Source: Chthoniobacteraceae bacterium
GTDB lineage: Bacteria; Verrucomicrobiota; Verrucomicrobiia; Chthoniobacterales; Chthoniobacteraceae
Reading direction: 5' to 3'
Assembly: GCA_028293625.1 (NCBI GenBank)
Contig: JAQGOL010000009.1
Location: 170,434-234,433 of the forward strand
DNA length: 64,000 nucleotides
Part shown: positions 16,806 through 26,460 of the stretch, piece after piece
Layout: each line of letters starts with the position of its first letter
How positions within the stretch are numbered: position 1 is the first letter of the stretch
Notes under the pieces: generated by a model
The model's input: the letters and a program-made list of their open reading frames with translations, nothing else
Told to the model about the DNA's origin: nothing
The model's database searches: none
Program-made: the position numbers and the translations under genes

Positions 16806-17945
16806 TTAAAGCCGGTTATAGATAAGCTCCAATGTGAGCACGCAATAGCAGGTGACCAGGACCGGATCCTTTTCCATCCAGCGCGCTGTGTCGTTGACCC
16901 ACGAGCCGTCGCCCTGCTGAAGCTGGATCAGCTTGCCGGCTAATACGGGGGCCCATTCCACCTTCTTGCCATCGGCCAGTTGCAGCTTGTCCACTCCAGC
17001 CGCCACGAGTCCTTTGCTCATGAGATGATAGTAATAATAAAGACCGGCCCGGCCCATGCCTGGATTTTCCTCAAGGGTGAAATTTTTGGTCAGCCATTCA
17101 AGCGCAGCCACGACGCGAGGGTCATCCTTCTTTAAGTCGGCGTAGATGAAGCTCAGGAGCCCCGCGTAGGTCATTGTGCCGTAGCTGCGCAGCGCCTTTG
17201 GGCCTTCGGCGGGATCGGCGTTGCTGAAGCCCGGGTAATAGATAAAGCCACCTTTATCGGCGGGATCCGCGCTTCCTTTTGGATTGTGGCTGGGAAGATT
17301 CTGCGTCCGGGAGATGAAATCGATGGCAGCCTGCCAGTTAAGGTCATGTTTGGCTTCCACTTCGGGCCGGGAAGCGCGGTAAGCCTGCAGCGCCTCAATG
17401 GAAATAAGCGTGTTATCGAGGTCCGGGTGCTGGCGTTTCGGACTAACCCCGGTTGGGCCGTATCCAATGCCGCCATCAAGCGATTCACTCGCCATGCCCG
17501 TGGCTTGCTGGGCAATGATAAACTCACGCGCCTTGGTAATAAGCGGCTCGTCTTTGGGATCACGCGTAGTAAGCAAAGCTACCAAAGCCAGCGAGGTGTT
17601 ATAGTTGGAAAGGCCTTTTCCGTAAATGCCGCCATCAGGCTGCGCTTTGGCCCGGATAAAATCGTAACCTTTCTGAAGAAACGGCGCCTTGCCATCGCGA
17701 TACTTCCCGGTCGGTTCCCGATGGAAGGCAAGCAGGGGCAGCGAGGTGAGCGCGGGATGTTCGTCCGTCGACCAATAGCCATCCGGCTTCTGGTTTTCTT
17801 TCAGCCAGGTAAGGCCTTTGTCGATCGCCAGCTGTATTTCGTTACGAAAAGAGACGTTTTCAGCCTTTCGCGCAATCGGCTCTTCGGCAAAGAGCGGAGA
17901 GCCTGCGAGTGCCGTGGCTATGAGAATAAGAAAAGGCAGTTTCAT
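16806..17945 (-). CDS. Secreted terpenoid-cyclase/prenyltransferase alpha-alpha-toroid repeat protein
   Basis: A 379-residue protein with a signal peptide (MKLPFLILIATALAGSPLFA). The rest is made of repeated helix pairs of the squalene-cyclase/prenyltransferase fold: INKGL-type helices followed by QKPDGYWSTD, AQPDGGIYGKG, DGGIGYGPTG, GGFIYYPGFS and QQGDGSWVND. No DXDD cyclase motif is visible. Such proteins occur widely in Planctomycetes and Verrucomicrobia and are thought to be structural or binding modules, so a squalene cyclase activity is not claimed. It follows the YdjY-like gene by six bases in one operon and ends at a strong terminator. Confidence 0.78.
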   Translation of the reverse strand: MKLPFLILIATALAGSPLFAEEPIARKAENVSFRNEIQLAIDKGLTWLKENQKPDGYWSTDEHPALTSLPLLAFHREPTGKYRDGKAPFLQKGYDFIRAKAQPDGGIYGKGLSNYNTSLALVALLTTRDPKDEPLITKAREFIIAQQATGMASESLDGGIGYGPTGVSPKRQHPDLDNTLISIEALQAYRASRPEVEAKHDLNWQAAIDFISRTQNLPSHNPKGSADPADKGGFIYYPGFSNADPAEGPKALRSYGTMTYAGLLSFIYADLKKDDPRVVAALEWLTKNFTLEENPGMGRAGLYYYYHLMSKGLVAAGVDKLQLADGKKVEWAPVLAGKLIQLQQGDGSWVNDTARWMEKDPVLVTCYCVLTLELIYNRL

Positions 17946-17951
17946 CGGGTA

Positions 17952-18707
17952 TCAGGGGTTTTTGGCGGGTTCAAGTTTGAAAACAAGATCAACGGGAGTA
18001 TCTCGGGGCGGAATTACCTTTTTTCGCGGCACCCATACTTGGTCGTTATCATTGTCTTTGCGAGGGTTGTTGATCAGGGCGGAAGGATTGATGATCAGAG
18101 CTACAAAGCAGCCTTCACTTTGGGCCAGGAACACGTCGTTGCTAAACATCGACCCCGTATAGGTCCACGGGCCGCGCGCCGGCGGCTTGTTCGTGTTGGT
18201 TCCAAGAAGCCAGTCTTCTACCGGCACACTTTTGGTTTCGCCCTTTTGAGTCCATTTGGCGGTGATACTAACTGAGTCGCCTTTGAGCCGCGGCGCGTGT
18301 TTTAGATACTCGGCATTGATCTGGCCCGGGGGCGCGTCACCCGGAGCCGGGGTCAGGATGCCGGCGCCTTTTGCCCCAAGTAAAAGCATGGCGAAATGGA
18401 GCTGGCTCGGCTCGACATCAGAGACAAGCAAACTCTCGTGGGTGCTTCCTTTGCGTGAAACAAGCAGGTATTCCAGATTGCCTTCTTCCATGTTGAGCGT
18501 GGCGGGAATCGTCACAGTAAGCAGGTTCTTGTCCACGCGCAGCTTGCCTATCTGGTAGACGCCGGGACTAATGAGCTGCAACTCGGGAATTGCCGGTTTC
18601 GGTTCTTCTTCGCCGGGCGCGGTGGCAGCGGTCAGGAGTTGGAAGGCGACAGCGCACAATCCGCTCAGAAGCGGGATCGAGCAGAGGGGAGGAGGGATTC
18701 TTTTCAC
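17952..18707 (-). CDS. Secreted YdjY-domain protein
   Basis: A 251-residue protein with a signal peptide (LLSGLCAVAFQLLTAATA, cleavage near residue 32). The mature part carries the YdjY-like signature: conserved GNLEYLLVSRKGSTHESLL followed by HFAMLLLGAKGAG, and a C-terminal FVALIINPSALINNPR. The YdjY name comes from an E. coli ferredoxin-related operon, but the biochemical role is unknown. It starts with GTG. It is translated just ahead of the alpha-alpha-toroid protein (6-base gap), which suggests both secreted proteins act together. Confidence 0.72.
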   Translation of the reverse strand: MKRIPPPLCSIPLLSGLCAVAFQLLTAATAPGEEEPKPAIPELQLISPGVYQIGKLRVDKNLLTVTIPATLNMEEGNLEYLLVSRKGSTHESLLVSDVEPSQLHFAMLLLGAKGAGILTPAPGDAPPGQINAEYLKHAPRLKGDSVSITAKWTQKGETKSVPVEDWLLGTNTNKPPARGPWTYTGSMFSNDVFLAQSEGCFVALIINPSALINNPRKDNDNDQVWVPRKKVIPPRDTPVDLVFKLEPAKNP

Positions 18708-18742
18708 AACATTAAGGCGGTTGATGATTCAAAACGGAATCT

Positions 18743-18758
18743 GGAGCGTATACGTTCC
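18743..18758 (-). promoter_or_regulatory. Near-perfect 16-bp palindrome upstream of the YdjY-like gene
   Basis: GGAGCGTATACGTTCC is a palindrome but for one G-T pair, centred on CGTATACG, 36 bases upstream of the GTG start at 18707. It lies in a 96-base gap between two minus-strand genes. It could be an operator or part of a processing hairpin (outer ACGGAA/TTCCGT, 18734-18760). No candidate regulator is adjacent. Confidence 0.35.
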
Positions 18759-18803
18759 GTCTGCCCGGCTTCTTAGGTGACTTGCGGGTGGTATTCCCGG
18801 AAA

Positions 18804-19604
18804 TTACATGACATTAGCCGATTTGGAAGTGATCCGAAGCGCGTAACGGGCATCGGTCTCGCTCAGTTCCACCCGCGCCCCGAATACTTCCGCAAGCAGG
18901 GAGGAGGTGAGCGTCTGGCTTTTTTCCCCCGCCGCGATCACGCGGCCGCCGCGCAAAAGCAATGCGTGCGTAAAAACGGGCACGATTTCCTCAACGTGAT
19001 GAGTTACCAGGATCAGCGCCGGCGCACCACGCCGGCTGCCGAGCCGCTGCAGGAACTCCAGGAAATGCTCGCGGGCGACCGGATCGAGACCGGCGCACGG
19101 CTCATCGAGAATGAGAAGGCGCGGTTTGGCCATGAGGGCGCGCCCGATAAGAACGCGCTGGCGTTCGCCCTGGCTGAGAACTTCCCACCGGCGCTCGGCA
19201 AGCGGTTCGGCTTCAATCTGGCGAAGAATTCGCGCGGCGGCGATCCGATCAGCGGGATCGACTTTGCCCCAGTAATCGATCATGGCGTATTTGCCGCTGA
19301 GCACGCTGATAAGGGCAGTCTCGGAGTCGGCCATCATTTGCCGCACGCTGGAACTCACGATGCCGATCTGGGTTCGAAGCTCGCGCCAATCACTCTGGCC
19401 GAATCGCCGTCCGAGCACCGTGATTTCTCCCTGGGTGGGACTCAGATAGCCGGTCAACGCACTGAGCAGCGATGTCTTTCCCGAGCCGTTGGAGCCAAGA
19501 ATCACCCAGTGCTGCCCGCGCGCCACGGACCACGAAAGATTGCTTAGAATGTGGGTGTCGCCGCGACGAATGCCGAGATTGGAGACTTCAAGAATGGAGC
19601 GCAC
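18804..19604 (-). CDS. Stand-alone ABC transporter ATP-binding protein
   Basis: A 266-residue ABC ATPase with Walker A (GSNGSGKTS), Q-loop region, signature LSQGERQRV, Walker B (LLILDEP), D-loop and H-loop (VTHHVEE). The text resembles the ModF/YlmA group of ATPases that lack an adjacent permease. No membrane or binding-protein gene is nearby, so the partner is unknown; a role as a cytosolic ABC protein is possible. It starts with GTG, 34 bases after the trmD stop, probably in one transcript with trmD. Confidence 0.85.
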   Translation of the reverse strand: MRSILEVSNLGIRRGDTHILSNLSWSVARGQHWVILGSNGSGKTSLLSALTGYLSPTQGEITVLGRRFGQSDWRELRTQIGIVSSSVRQMMADSETALISVLSGKYAMIDYWGKVDPADRIAAARILRQIEAEPLAERRWEVLSQGERQRVLIGRALMAKPRLLILDEPCAGLDPVAREHFLEFLQRLGSRRGAPALILVTHHVEEIVPVFTHALLLRGGRVIAAGEKSQTLTSSLLAEVFGARVELSETDARYALRITSKSANVM

Positions 19605-19638
19605 GGATTGGTGGGGTGGGAATGAAGTGATGGTGAGT

Positions 19639-20310
19639 CTAGCTGTTTAACATGTCGGGCCGGACCCGCGCGGTTTTTTCGAGCGCTTTTTCCCGCCGCC
19701 ATTTGGCGATGGCCGCGTGGTTGCCACTCAAAAGAATGTCCGGCACCCGCCAGCCGCGAAATTCCACGGGCCGGGTGTAATGCGGAAACTCAAGCAGTCC
19801 GGAGGAGTGGCTCTCTTCGACGGCGGAAAGCTCGTCTCCGAGCACGCCCGGGATCAGCCGCACGATCGCATCGACAACCACCACGGCCGCGATGGCGCCG
19901 TTGGTGAGCACGTAATCGCCAATGGAAATTTCGCGCGCCACAAGGTGTTCCACAATTCTTTGGTCAAGCCCCTCGTAATGGCCGCACAGAATGATCAAAT
20001 GCGAATCGCGGGCAAACTCCGCGGCCGTGCCTTGATCAAAGCGGCTTCCGGCCGGGCTCATCAAAATCACACGGCTTTGCGGGGTGCGCAGCTCCTCGAT
20101 GGCCGCGAAGATCGGCTCGCATTTCATCACCATTCCCTGGCCGCCGCCGTAAGGGGTGTCATCGGTGGTGCGATGTTTATCCCGGGCCCAGTCGCGCAAA
20201 TTATGGGAATGGATTTCCACCAGCCCCTTTTCCTGGGCGCGTTTCATCATGCTTTCCCCCAGGGCGGCGGTGGCGATCTGCGGGAAGAGAGAAAGAATGT
20301 CGATTCGCAC
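19639..20310 (-). CDS. trmD: tRNA (guanine(37)-N1)-methyltransferase
   Basis: A 223-residue SPOUT methyltransferase that methylates G37 next to the anticodon, using SAM, to prevent frameshifting. The family signatures are plain: RIDILSLFP at the start, [30 protein letters not shown] and the knot [13 protein letters not shown]. The true start is the GTG at 20310; the frame is open 75 codons further upstream, but that part lies in the promoter region shared with the divergent penicillin-binding protein gene. It is not in the usual rpsP-rimM-rplS operon; an ABC ATPase gene follows instead. Confidence 0.95.
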   Translation of the reverse strand: MRIDILSLFPQIATAALGESMMKRAQEKGLVEIHSHNLRDWARDKHRTTDDTPYGGGQGMVMKCEPIFAAIEELRTPQSRVILMSPAGSRFDQGTAAEFARDSHLIILCGHYEGLDQRIVEHLVAREISIGDYVLTNGAIAAVVVVDAIVRLIPGVLGDELSAVEESHSSGLLEFPHYTRPVEFRGWRVPDILLSGNHAAIAKWRREKALEKTARVRPDMLNS

Positions 20311-20444
20311 GGCCGTGGGATTGTTGGATTGATGGATGAAAGGTTTGATGAATGAATGGACGCGCCGTCGCATCTCAGGAAGCGTGGGCAGCAGTTCTCC
20401 ACCAATTCCCCGTTCCAGCAATCCACTAATTTCCCCCGCCTCCT

Positions 20445-22691
20445 TTGCCTCGGAAACCTTCACAGAAAAAAATTGATGCCGCGCCGGTGCGCTCGCCCGC
20501 TTCAAGCGGCTCCGCGCGTTCAGGCCGTGCTTCACGAAATCCGGTTAAAACGATGCGCTGGCCCTGGAGACGATGGTGTCTTTGGACCGGCCTGAGCGTG
20601 CTCGCCGTGATCGCAATAGTCTGCGTGGTATACGGTATCTGGGCGTCCACTTTTGACATGGAAGCGGTAAAAGAAATGCCGCAGCGGAGCACGGTGTATG
20701 ACATGGACGGCAAGGTTTACAGCCGGCTCCAGGGCGAGAACCGCATCGTGGTGCCGGTCGCCCAGGTCTCTCGCAATTTCATCAACGCGCTCCTGGCACG
20801 GGAGGACTCGCGTTTTTACTGGCATAAAGGCATCGATCCAATCGGGATTACCCGCGCCGTGGTTCGCAACGTTTTCAAAGGGGCAACCGCCCAGGGAGCC
20901 AGCACCCTGACCCAGCAGTTGGCGCGCAACAGTTTTCCTGAACGGGTTGGACAGCATAAAAGCCTCCATCGCAAACTGCTTGAGGCGTTTCTCTCCATTC
21001 GGATTGAGCAGCGTTATAAAAAAGAAGAGATCCTTGAACACTACGTTAACCGGATCTATTTCGGCGCCGGTGTTTACGGAATCGAAGCGGCAAGCCTGAT
21101 GTATTTTAATCATCATGCCGCAGAGCTCACCCAGGGTGAAGCGGCCATGATCGCCGGCATTATCCGCAGTCCCAACCGGTTTTCGCCTTTTACCAATCCA
21201 AAAGGGGCCCGGCGCGAGCGCGACACGGTGCTCGACCGGCTCGTAAAAGCGGAAAAACTCATGCAGGCCGAGGCGGATGACCTGAAAAAAGAGCCGTTGA
21301 TCGTGGCTAAAAAACGACTTCTTACGGCCCAGGAAAACTACGCCATGGATGCGGTGCGCCGCGAGCTCGATCTCCTGTTATCCGACGATCAGCGCGACGA
21401 TGGCGGCCTGAAAGTTTATACGACCCTCGATCCGGGACTTCAAAGCGCCGCCGAGAAGGCGATCGATTTTCAGTTGCGCAAGGTGGAGGCGCGTCCGGGC
21501 TATCATCATCCGAAAAAGGCCGACTTCTCAAAAGAAGCCAAGGAGGAAGAACTCCAGACCCCTTATCTCCAGGGCGCTGTTGTTGTCATCGACAACCGCA
21601 CCGGCGGAATCCGCGCCCTGGTGGGGGGACGCGATTTTAGCGAGAGCAAATACAACCGGGCAATCCTGCCGCAGGCCGCCCGGCAGGTCGGTTCCACGTT
21701 CAAGCCGTTTGTTTACGCGACAGCATTTTCGCGCGGCATGCTGCCCGGCGCATCCATCAGCGATGGACCGCTTGAGCGCGGCGAAATCGAGGGCGCCGCG
21801 GGATGGACGCCGGAGAACTCCGACGGCACCTATAAAGGGTCGATGCGTGCCGAGGAAGGCCTCATCCAGTCTCGCAATACGATGAGTGTGCGCATTGGAG
21901 ATCGAGCGGGTCTCGAGCCGGTCAGCAAGTTTGCCGAGTCTGTCGGCATACAGCATCTGCCACGGCAGCCGGCCGAGTATCTTGGCGCGTTTGAGAGCAC
22001 GGTGGCCGACGTGACCGCCGCCTATACCGTTTTTCCCAATAACGGAGTAAGACGCCAGAGTTTCCTGATCGAGCGGATCGACGATGCTTCCGGTGAGATT
22101 ATTTATCGGTCGGCGCATATCAGTGCGCCAGTGCTCGATCCGGGCGTGAGTTATCTCATTAATAATGTCCTGGGAAAAGTGATGGAGCGCGGCACCGGCG
22201 CGACTGTGAAGACGATGGGTTTTAACAAACCTTCAGCAGGCAAGACCGGCACAACCAACGATTTCCATGATGCCTGGTTTGTCGGCTACACGACTTCATT
22301 AACGTGCGGAGTATGGGTTGGACTTGATCGGCCGCAGACAATCATCTCCAAAGGTTACGGGGCAGCCGTGGCATTGCCGATCTGGGCCGATGTTATGAAC
22401 TCAGCCATGCCGCAACGTTATCCGGCTGCGGCCTTCAAACCACCCAGCCCGCTACAGCGCACACAGGTTTGTTCGATTTCCAATGAGACGGCTACCGGAG
22501 CCTGCGAACGTGCCGGTACCGCCTACAGCATTGAGCTGCCGGCTTCCGTTGTCCCGCATGACAGCTGCCATGTTCACCGCGGCGGCGGTAACTCGAATGA
22601 TTCACGGAATGATTCCAACGGCGATACTTCCCGGCGCCCGGTCAATGAAGGAATCCTTCGCTCGTTCAGGCGCTTCTTTGGCGGAAAATAA
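20445..22691 (+). CDS. Penicillin-binding protein 1A-type transglycosylase/transpeptidase
   Basis: A bifunctional class A PBP of 748 residues from a TTG start; an ATG at 20553 would give 712 residues. After a basic cytoplasmic tail there is one membrane anchor ([20 protein letters not shown], about residues 48-67). The GT51 domain has the catalytic Glu in [16 protein letters not shown] and the [12 protein letters not shown] motif. The transpeptidase domain shows SxxK as [10 protein letters not shown], SxN as SRNT and KTG as [18 protein letters not shown]. It polymerises and cross-links peptidoglycan at the outer face of the inner membrane. Divergent from trmD. Confidence 0.93.
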   Translation: MPRKPSQKKIDAAPVRSPASSGSARSGRASRNPVKTMRWPWRRWCLWTGLSVLAVIAIVCVVYGIWASTFDMEAVKEMPQRSTVYDMDGKVYSRLQGENRIVVPVAQVSRNFINALLAREDSRFYWHKGIDPIGITRAVVRNVFKGATAQGASTLTQQLARNSFPERVGQHKSLHRKLLEAFLSIRIEQRYKKEEILEHYVNRIYFGAGVYGIEAASLMYFNHHAAELTQGEAAMIAGIIRSPNRFSPFTNPKGARRERDTVLDRLVKAEKLMQAEADDLKKEPLIVAKKRLLTAQENYAMDAVRRELDLLLSDDQRDDGGLKVYTTLDPGLQSAAEKAIDFQLRKVEARPGYHHPKKADFSKEAKEEELQTPYLQGAVVVIDNRTGGIRALVGGRDFSESKYNRAILPQAARQVGSTFKPFVYATAFSRGMLPGASISDGPLERGEIEGAAGWTPENSDGTYKGSMRAEEGLIQSRNTMSVRIGDRAGLEPVSKFAESVGIQHLPRQPAEYLGAFESTVADVTAAYTVFPNNGVRRQSFLIERIDDASGEIIYRSAHISAPVLDPGVSYLINNVLGKVMERGTGATVKTMGFNKPSAGKTGTTNDFHDAWFVGYTTSLTCGVWVGLDRPQTIISKGYGAAVALPIWADVMNSAMPQRYPAAAFKPPSPLQRTQVCSISNETATGACERAGTAYSIELPASVVPHDSCHVHRGGGNSNDSRNDSNGDTSRRPVNEGILRSFRRFFGGK

Positions 22692-22701
22692 CGGGCTCCT
22701 T

Positions 22702-24216
22702 TTACTTCGGCACCCGGCGCACGGTATAGGCCAGATGCGGGTTAAGCGGAGCCGCTCCGGTAAGTGAAACGACTTTCTCCATACGGATGTCGTAGATGAA
22801 ATCCGGGTGAAGGGCGGCGAGTTCGATCTCGGCGCTCTTTCCATCCTTTGAAAGCGTTACTCTGGTTGGAACATCGACGGCTTTTCCCATCTGCGGCGAG
22901 CCGTAGGTGACGTGATAGGCATACGTGTAATGTTCAATCGCCCAGGAGGCGGGATCTGACGCGCCGGCTGCCAGCGGTTCAGTAAACTCGATTCTAAACC
23001 CGCGCGGGGTCACGTGAATGTCGAGCGGCTCAAACGGAGTTTTCCCTTGTGGTTCAAACGTGGCGAGCCCTTCTCCGCCGGCCCATGAAAGATGGGTGCG
23101 TCCGATCCAGAGTGTGTCGCCACTGAAGGCAAGGCGATGCATGCCGCCTTTGAGCGTTTTGATCTCCGCAAGGTTAATACAGGCGCCTTGCCATACTCCG
23201 TCGATCTCCTCCATCAGCAACCGCAGCAGCCGGGGCGAGCTCATTTCACCAATGAGCGTCTGCCCGCCATACGGTCCCCACGCGGCGGATTTTGGGATAA
23301 TCACCGGCTGCGTCGGTGAATTTGCATAAATGTTGTGCGGAAACCAAACCGCAGCGGGTGTCCTCAATGAATCAAGCCGCTGGCTCGCGGTTTGAAGCGG
23401 ATCGGAGCCGTCCCAATCCTTCCGCCAGACAAGGCTGGCCGGATGCCCGTAAAATCCATCCCGCCGGACCACGTGCAGTTCGCTTGTGCCGCGCCAGTCG
23501 CCTTGGTTATCTGAAACAAGCAGATTGCCCGCGGCATCAAACCCGATGCCATCCGGGGAACGGAATCCGGAAGCAAAAGGTGTTGCCAACCCGGATTGCG
23601 GATCGATTTCCATCACCCATCCGCGCCATGGGACCCGGGAATACATCCGGCCGGCCTTGGGTCCCGCCGTTTTCCAATCGTTATAAAACTCCGCGCGTGG
23701 CAATCCCGCCGGATTCCAGTCGCCTCGGATTTCCGGCCGTATTGAGGCGCCGCTTGAGGCGAGGTTAAGGCTGACATAGAGCTTGCCAGTGGGACCGCGC
23801 GCCGGGCCGAATGCAAACTCATGGTAATTTCCCGTCATGCCAAAACCGGCCCAGAGCGAATCAAATTGATCGGCCACGCCATCGCCATCAGTATCGCGTA
23901 AACGGGTCAGTTCCGGGCGTTGCATGACCAGAAGCGAGCCGTCTTTTTCTTCGAGCAACCCAAGCGGTTCATGGAGTCCTTCGGCAAAGATTTTCCACGA
24001 TTGATCCCTGGGATTGAATATGCCGATTTCGCCGTGGTGAAACGCGGTGGCAATCCGGCCATCGGCCAATACCGCGACGGCGCCAACCTGTGGATCAACG
24101 CCGGGTGGCGTTGGAATTTTGGTGACTTTGTAGTGGACGCCCAATTGCGTCTCATACGGGTCGGCCGCGAGCATTCGGAGACTCAGCGCGGCGATGGTAA
24201 GGAAGAAGGTTTTCAT
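22702..24216 (-). CDS. Secreted beta-propeller protein, PQQ-dependent sugar dehydrogenase-like
   Basis: A 504-residue protein with a signal peptide (MKTFFLTIAALSLRMLA). Residues about 35-400 form blades like those of soluble PQQ/glucose dehydrogenase-like or DUF7133-type propellers, with a calcium-binding-like loop DTDGDGVADQFD and ASGFRSPDGIGFDAAGNLLV. A C-terminal beta domain (about 405-500) contains a YTYAYHVTYGSPQMG segment. PQQ-binding residues are not verifiable, so catalysis is uncertain. The start overlaps the stop of the upstream cupredoxin gene (ATGA), which fits an electron donor-acceptor pair outside the cytoplasm. Confidence 0.75.
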   Translation of the reverse strand: MKTFFLTIAALSLRMLAADPYETQLGVHYKVTKIPTPPGVDPQVGAVAVLADGRIATAFHHGEIGIFNPRDQSWKIFAEGLHEPLGLLEEKDGSLLVMQRPELTRLRDTDGDGVADQFDSLWAGFGMTGNYHEFAFGPARGPTGKLYVSLNLASSGASIRPEIRGDWNPAGLPRAEFYNDWKTAGPKAGRMYSRVPWRGWVMEIDPQSGLATPFASGFRSPDGIGFDAAGNLLVSDNQGDWRGTSELHVVRRDGFYGHPASLVWRKDWDGSDPLQTASQRLDSLRTPAAVWFPHNIYANSPTQPVIIPKSAAWGPYGGQTLIGEMSSPRLLRLLMEEIDGVWQGACINLAEIKTLKGGMHRLAFSGDTLWIGRTHLSWAGGEGLATFEPQGKTPFEPLDIHVTPRGFRIEFTEPLAAGASDPASWAIEHYTYAYHVTYGSPQMGKAVDVPTRVTLSKDGKSAEIELAALHPDFIYDIRMEKVVSLTGAAPLNPHLAYTVRRVPK

Positions 24217-25319
24217 TGAACGTCCTGGTTCAAGCTGGTGAGGGTGAGCGTGAAATCGGCGGCTTCGGCCGAAGTCAGCGTAAGCGTCCCGTTGCCGAAT
24301 TGGCCCTTGGAGCTGCTCCATCGCACCCGCTCCGGTTCAGTGGCCTTGTAAATGACCGGCGCGTCGTTTTTTAAGATTCGGTAATGAAGCGCGAGACCCT
24401 CCTCGTTTTCCTGCGCCGTGATCTTCTCAAAGATCTCCGCGTTACCTGCCCGGTAATAAAACTCCGGAATTCCGGCCTCAATCCGGTAGCCGATAAAACG
24501 GACTTGCGGCGGTGGCGCGTCGCCGGATTCAAACCGGATTGGAAATGTGTCGGCCGGCGCGCTCCACCATGGAACAGACGAGAGCGAGGCGAGTTCATTG
24601 CCGTTTCCTTTCCAGTAACCGCTCGCGTCGATAAAAACGCCCTTCCACGCATACCGCATCCGGCATTGATCCGAGTCCCAGCAAAAATTCTGCGTTCCGG
24701 AAAGCGCGACGGCGATGGCAGCGGGACCGGCATCCGGCATGAATAACCTCTGCACGAATGGGCGGCGTCCATTGCCTGCGATCATGCTCTGCACCGCGGT
24801 GGGCGGTATATTGGCATCCTTTGCAATGGGAGGCGGCTTAACACCGGAGTAAAGCGCTCCGTACATCACCAACCCGTGGCCCGGGAATGTGCAAACATAC
24901 GGGTAGACACCCGGCTCGGCCGGGAGCTTGAATTTCAGGACTTCCTGCTTGTCCGGATCAATTAGTCCACTGTGCGCCAGCACGTCGGAAGTGGTCGGAA
25001 TAAAACCTTGGGCCGCTCCTTTTTCTCCAAGCTCCATCGCCAGCGCTACGGTTTCCTTAAGTTTGCCCGGCTTCAAAAGCACAAAATTGTGGGTCTGATG
25101 GGTGGAATCCGCGTTCTCAAGATTCACGATGATTTCGTCCCCGGGATTGGCGGTGAGGCGTGCCGGTTCAAAACGTAGTCCGTCCCGCATGGAAACGGTT
25201 ACGGTTTTTGGAGGAGCCGTGCGTTTTGGCGCTACGGAAGCGGGCGGGGGAATCTCTTGTGCGACACTGGCGGACGCCAAGGCAAATAGGGCGAGGGGGA
25301 GACGTGTTGTGGGAAACAT
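24213..25319 (-). CDS. Secreted blue-copper (azurin/plastocyanin-like) protein with C-terminal domain
   Basis: A 368-residue protein with signal peptide (LPLALFALASASVAQE). Residues about 35-165 are a cupredoxin: the first ligand His lies in STHQTHNFVLL, the other three in YPYVCTFPGHGLVMYG (Cys, then His five residues later, then Met four after that), a complete type 1 copper site. The remaining 200 residues (RPFVQRLFMPDAGP, SGTQNFCWDSDQCRMRYAWKG) are a domain common in secreted Planctomycetes-Verrucomicrobia proteins, here without a c-type haem motif. It probably shuttles electrons and is translationally coupled to the propeller gene. ATG 25319 gives the signal peptide at the N-terminus. Confidence 0.82.
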   Translation of the reverse strand: MFPTTRLPLALFALASASVAQEIPPPASVAPKRTAPPKTVTVSMRDGLRFEPARLTANPGDEIIVNLENADSTHQTHNFVLLKPGKLKETVALAMELGEKGAAQGFIPTTSDVLAHSGLIDPDKQEVLKFKLPAEPGVYPYVCTFPGHGLVMYGALYSGVKPPPIAKDANIPPTAVQSMIAGNGRRPFVQRLFMPDAGPAAIAVALSGTQNFCWDSDQCRMRYAWKGVFIDASGYWKGNGNELASLSSVPWWSAPADTFPIRFESGDAPPPQVRFIGYRIEAGIPEFYYRAGNAEIFEKITAQENEEGLALHYRILKNDAPVIYKATEPERVRWSSSKGQFGNGTLTLTSAEAADFTLTLTSLNQDVQ

Positions 25320-25407
25320 CGAGCCGCGACGATGGGCAGGAAAAGCCCGTTTGGCCAGCGTCCAGCAATCGGCCCCTTCTTTAAACCGCACCGCAGATTG
25401 GCGCCGG

Positions 25408-26319
25408 CTATTCGCCAAACATCTTAATCCATTTGTCGCGACCGGTCAGGATCTGCTCGCGGGTGCGGCGGGGATTCATCTCAAAGACGTAGAGCGTCTC
25501 TTTGGGAAGAAGAGGGATGAGCCGCTCATACTCAACTTCCCCATCAAAAGGGGCCATGTGATCGCGGCCGGGCCAGGCGGTGTCATGGAGATGACAGGCA
25601 AGAAGCCGGGGCGCCGCTTTTTTCAGCCACTCGTAATGGTCGAGGATTCCGAGGTTATGTTTGACCTGAACGTGGCCAAAATCGTGCCAGTATCCGATGT
25701 GGGGCTGGTGGAATTCCTCAAGCAACTCGAGCATTTCGGATTCGCTGGGAATCTCCTCAAAGCTATGCCGGCTTTCGACACCAAGCTTGATGTTGCGCTT
25801 TTCAGCGTAATCGGAGATGCGATCCAAACAATCGAGTGAGCGATCGAGAAAACGGGCGGCCACGTTTTCGCGTTTGCGAGTGCCTTCCAATCGCGCATTA
25901 AAAAAAGCGCGCGACTCGATGAGCCCGACTTCCGCCATGCGCACCAGTTTCCCGGTGTAATCGTCGATCGGGACGCGTCCAAGGTGGAGGACCACAAAAG
26001 GGGCGCCGAGCCGCGCGGCAAAGTCGATGGTCTGAAAAGTGAGTTTAATAGCCCGCTCGCGCTCGCGTTCATCGGGGGAGGAGAACTGGTAGCAATCCGG
26101 AGAAGCCCTCGTGATTTCCACCGGCAGCGGGCAGAAATTGTGGAGGCTGGAAAATTTCACCTTTCCTTTGTCGAACATGCGCTGGGCGCCTTCCATGAGC
26201 GAAATCCGGATCCCGTGACCGAGTTCGACGTGGTCGAACCCAAGATCAAGTATTTCCTGCAACATCGCCTGGCCATCGGTGTGGCGGCCAGAATTCCAAC
26301 AGGTTGAGCAGCTGAGCAT
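25408..26319 (-). CDS. Sugar phosphate isomerase/epimerase (AP endonuclease 2-like TIM barrel)
   Basis: A 303-residue xylose-isomerase-like TIM barrel. Metal-ligand positions of the family are visible in KLGVESRHSFEEIP (Glu), HIGYWHDFGHVQVK (Asp and His) and LACHLHDTAWPGRDHM (His). Such proteins act on sugars or sugar-like compounds; the substrate cannot be predicted. The ATG at 26319 (MLSCSTCWNSGRHTDG) is preferred over an open frame that continues upstream. It stands 88 bases ahead of the cupredoxin gene and may share its transcript. Confidence 0.8.
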   Translation of the reverse strand: MLSCSTCWNSGRHTDGQAMLQEILDLGFDHVELGHGIRISLMEGAQRMFDKGKVKFSSLHNFCPLPVEITRASPDCYQFSSPDERERERAIKLTFQTIDFAARLGAPFVVLHLGRVPIDDYTGKLVRMAEVGLIESRAFFNARLEGTRKRENVAARFLDRSLDCLDRISDYAEKRNIKLGVESRHSFEEIPSESEMLELLEEFHQPHIGYWHDFGHVQVKHNLGILDHYEWLKKAAPRLLACHLHDTAWPGRDHMAPFDGEVEYERLIPLLPKETLYVFEMNPRRTREQILTGRDKWIKMFGE

Positions 26320-26411
26320 GATCGGGAGAGGAATGAAAAACCGGGAGCGGAAAATTCGCGCGTTTATGGATGGGCGCAATGCGGATTCCGGCACCGCTTT
26401 TTCCGCGCAAA

Positions 26412-26438
26412 GGGGCCGAAGGAAATTCCTTCGGCCCC
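26412..26438 (-). terminator. Strong hairpin after glgP
   Basis: GGGGCCGAAGGA / TCCTTCGGCCCC, a perfect 12-bp stem with a 3-base loop, 22 bases downstream of the glgP stop on the minus strand, followed by only three Ts there. It probably ends or stabilises the glgP transcript. Confidence 0.6.
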
Positions 26439-26460
26439 GGGATGCACGGAGCGCGCGTCG

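Noticed and set aside
16806..17945. Squalene-hopene cyclase
   Set aside because: Toroid repeats and a signal peptide are present, but the DXDD catalytic motif and the usual length of over 600 residues are missing.
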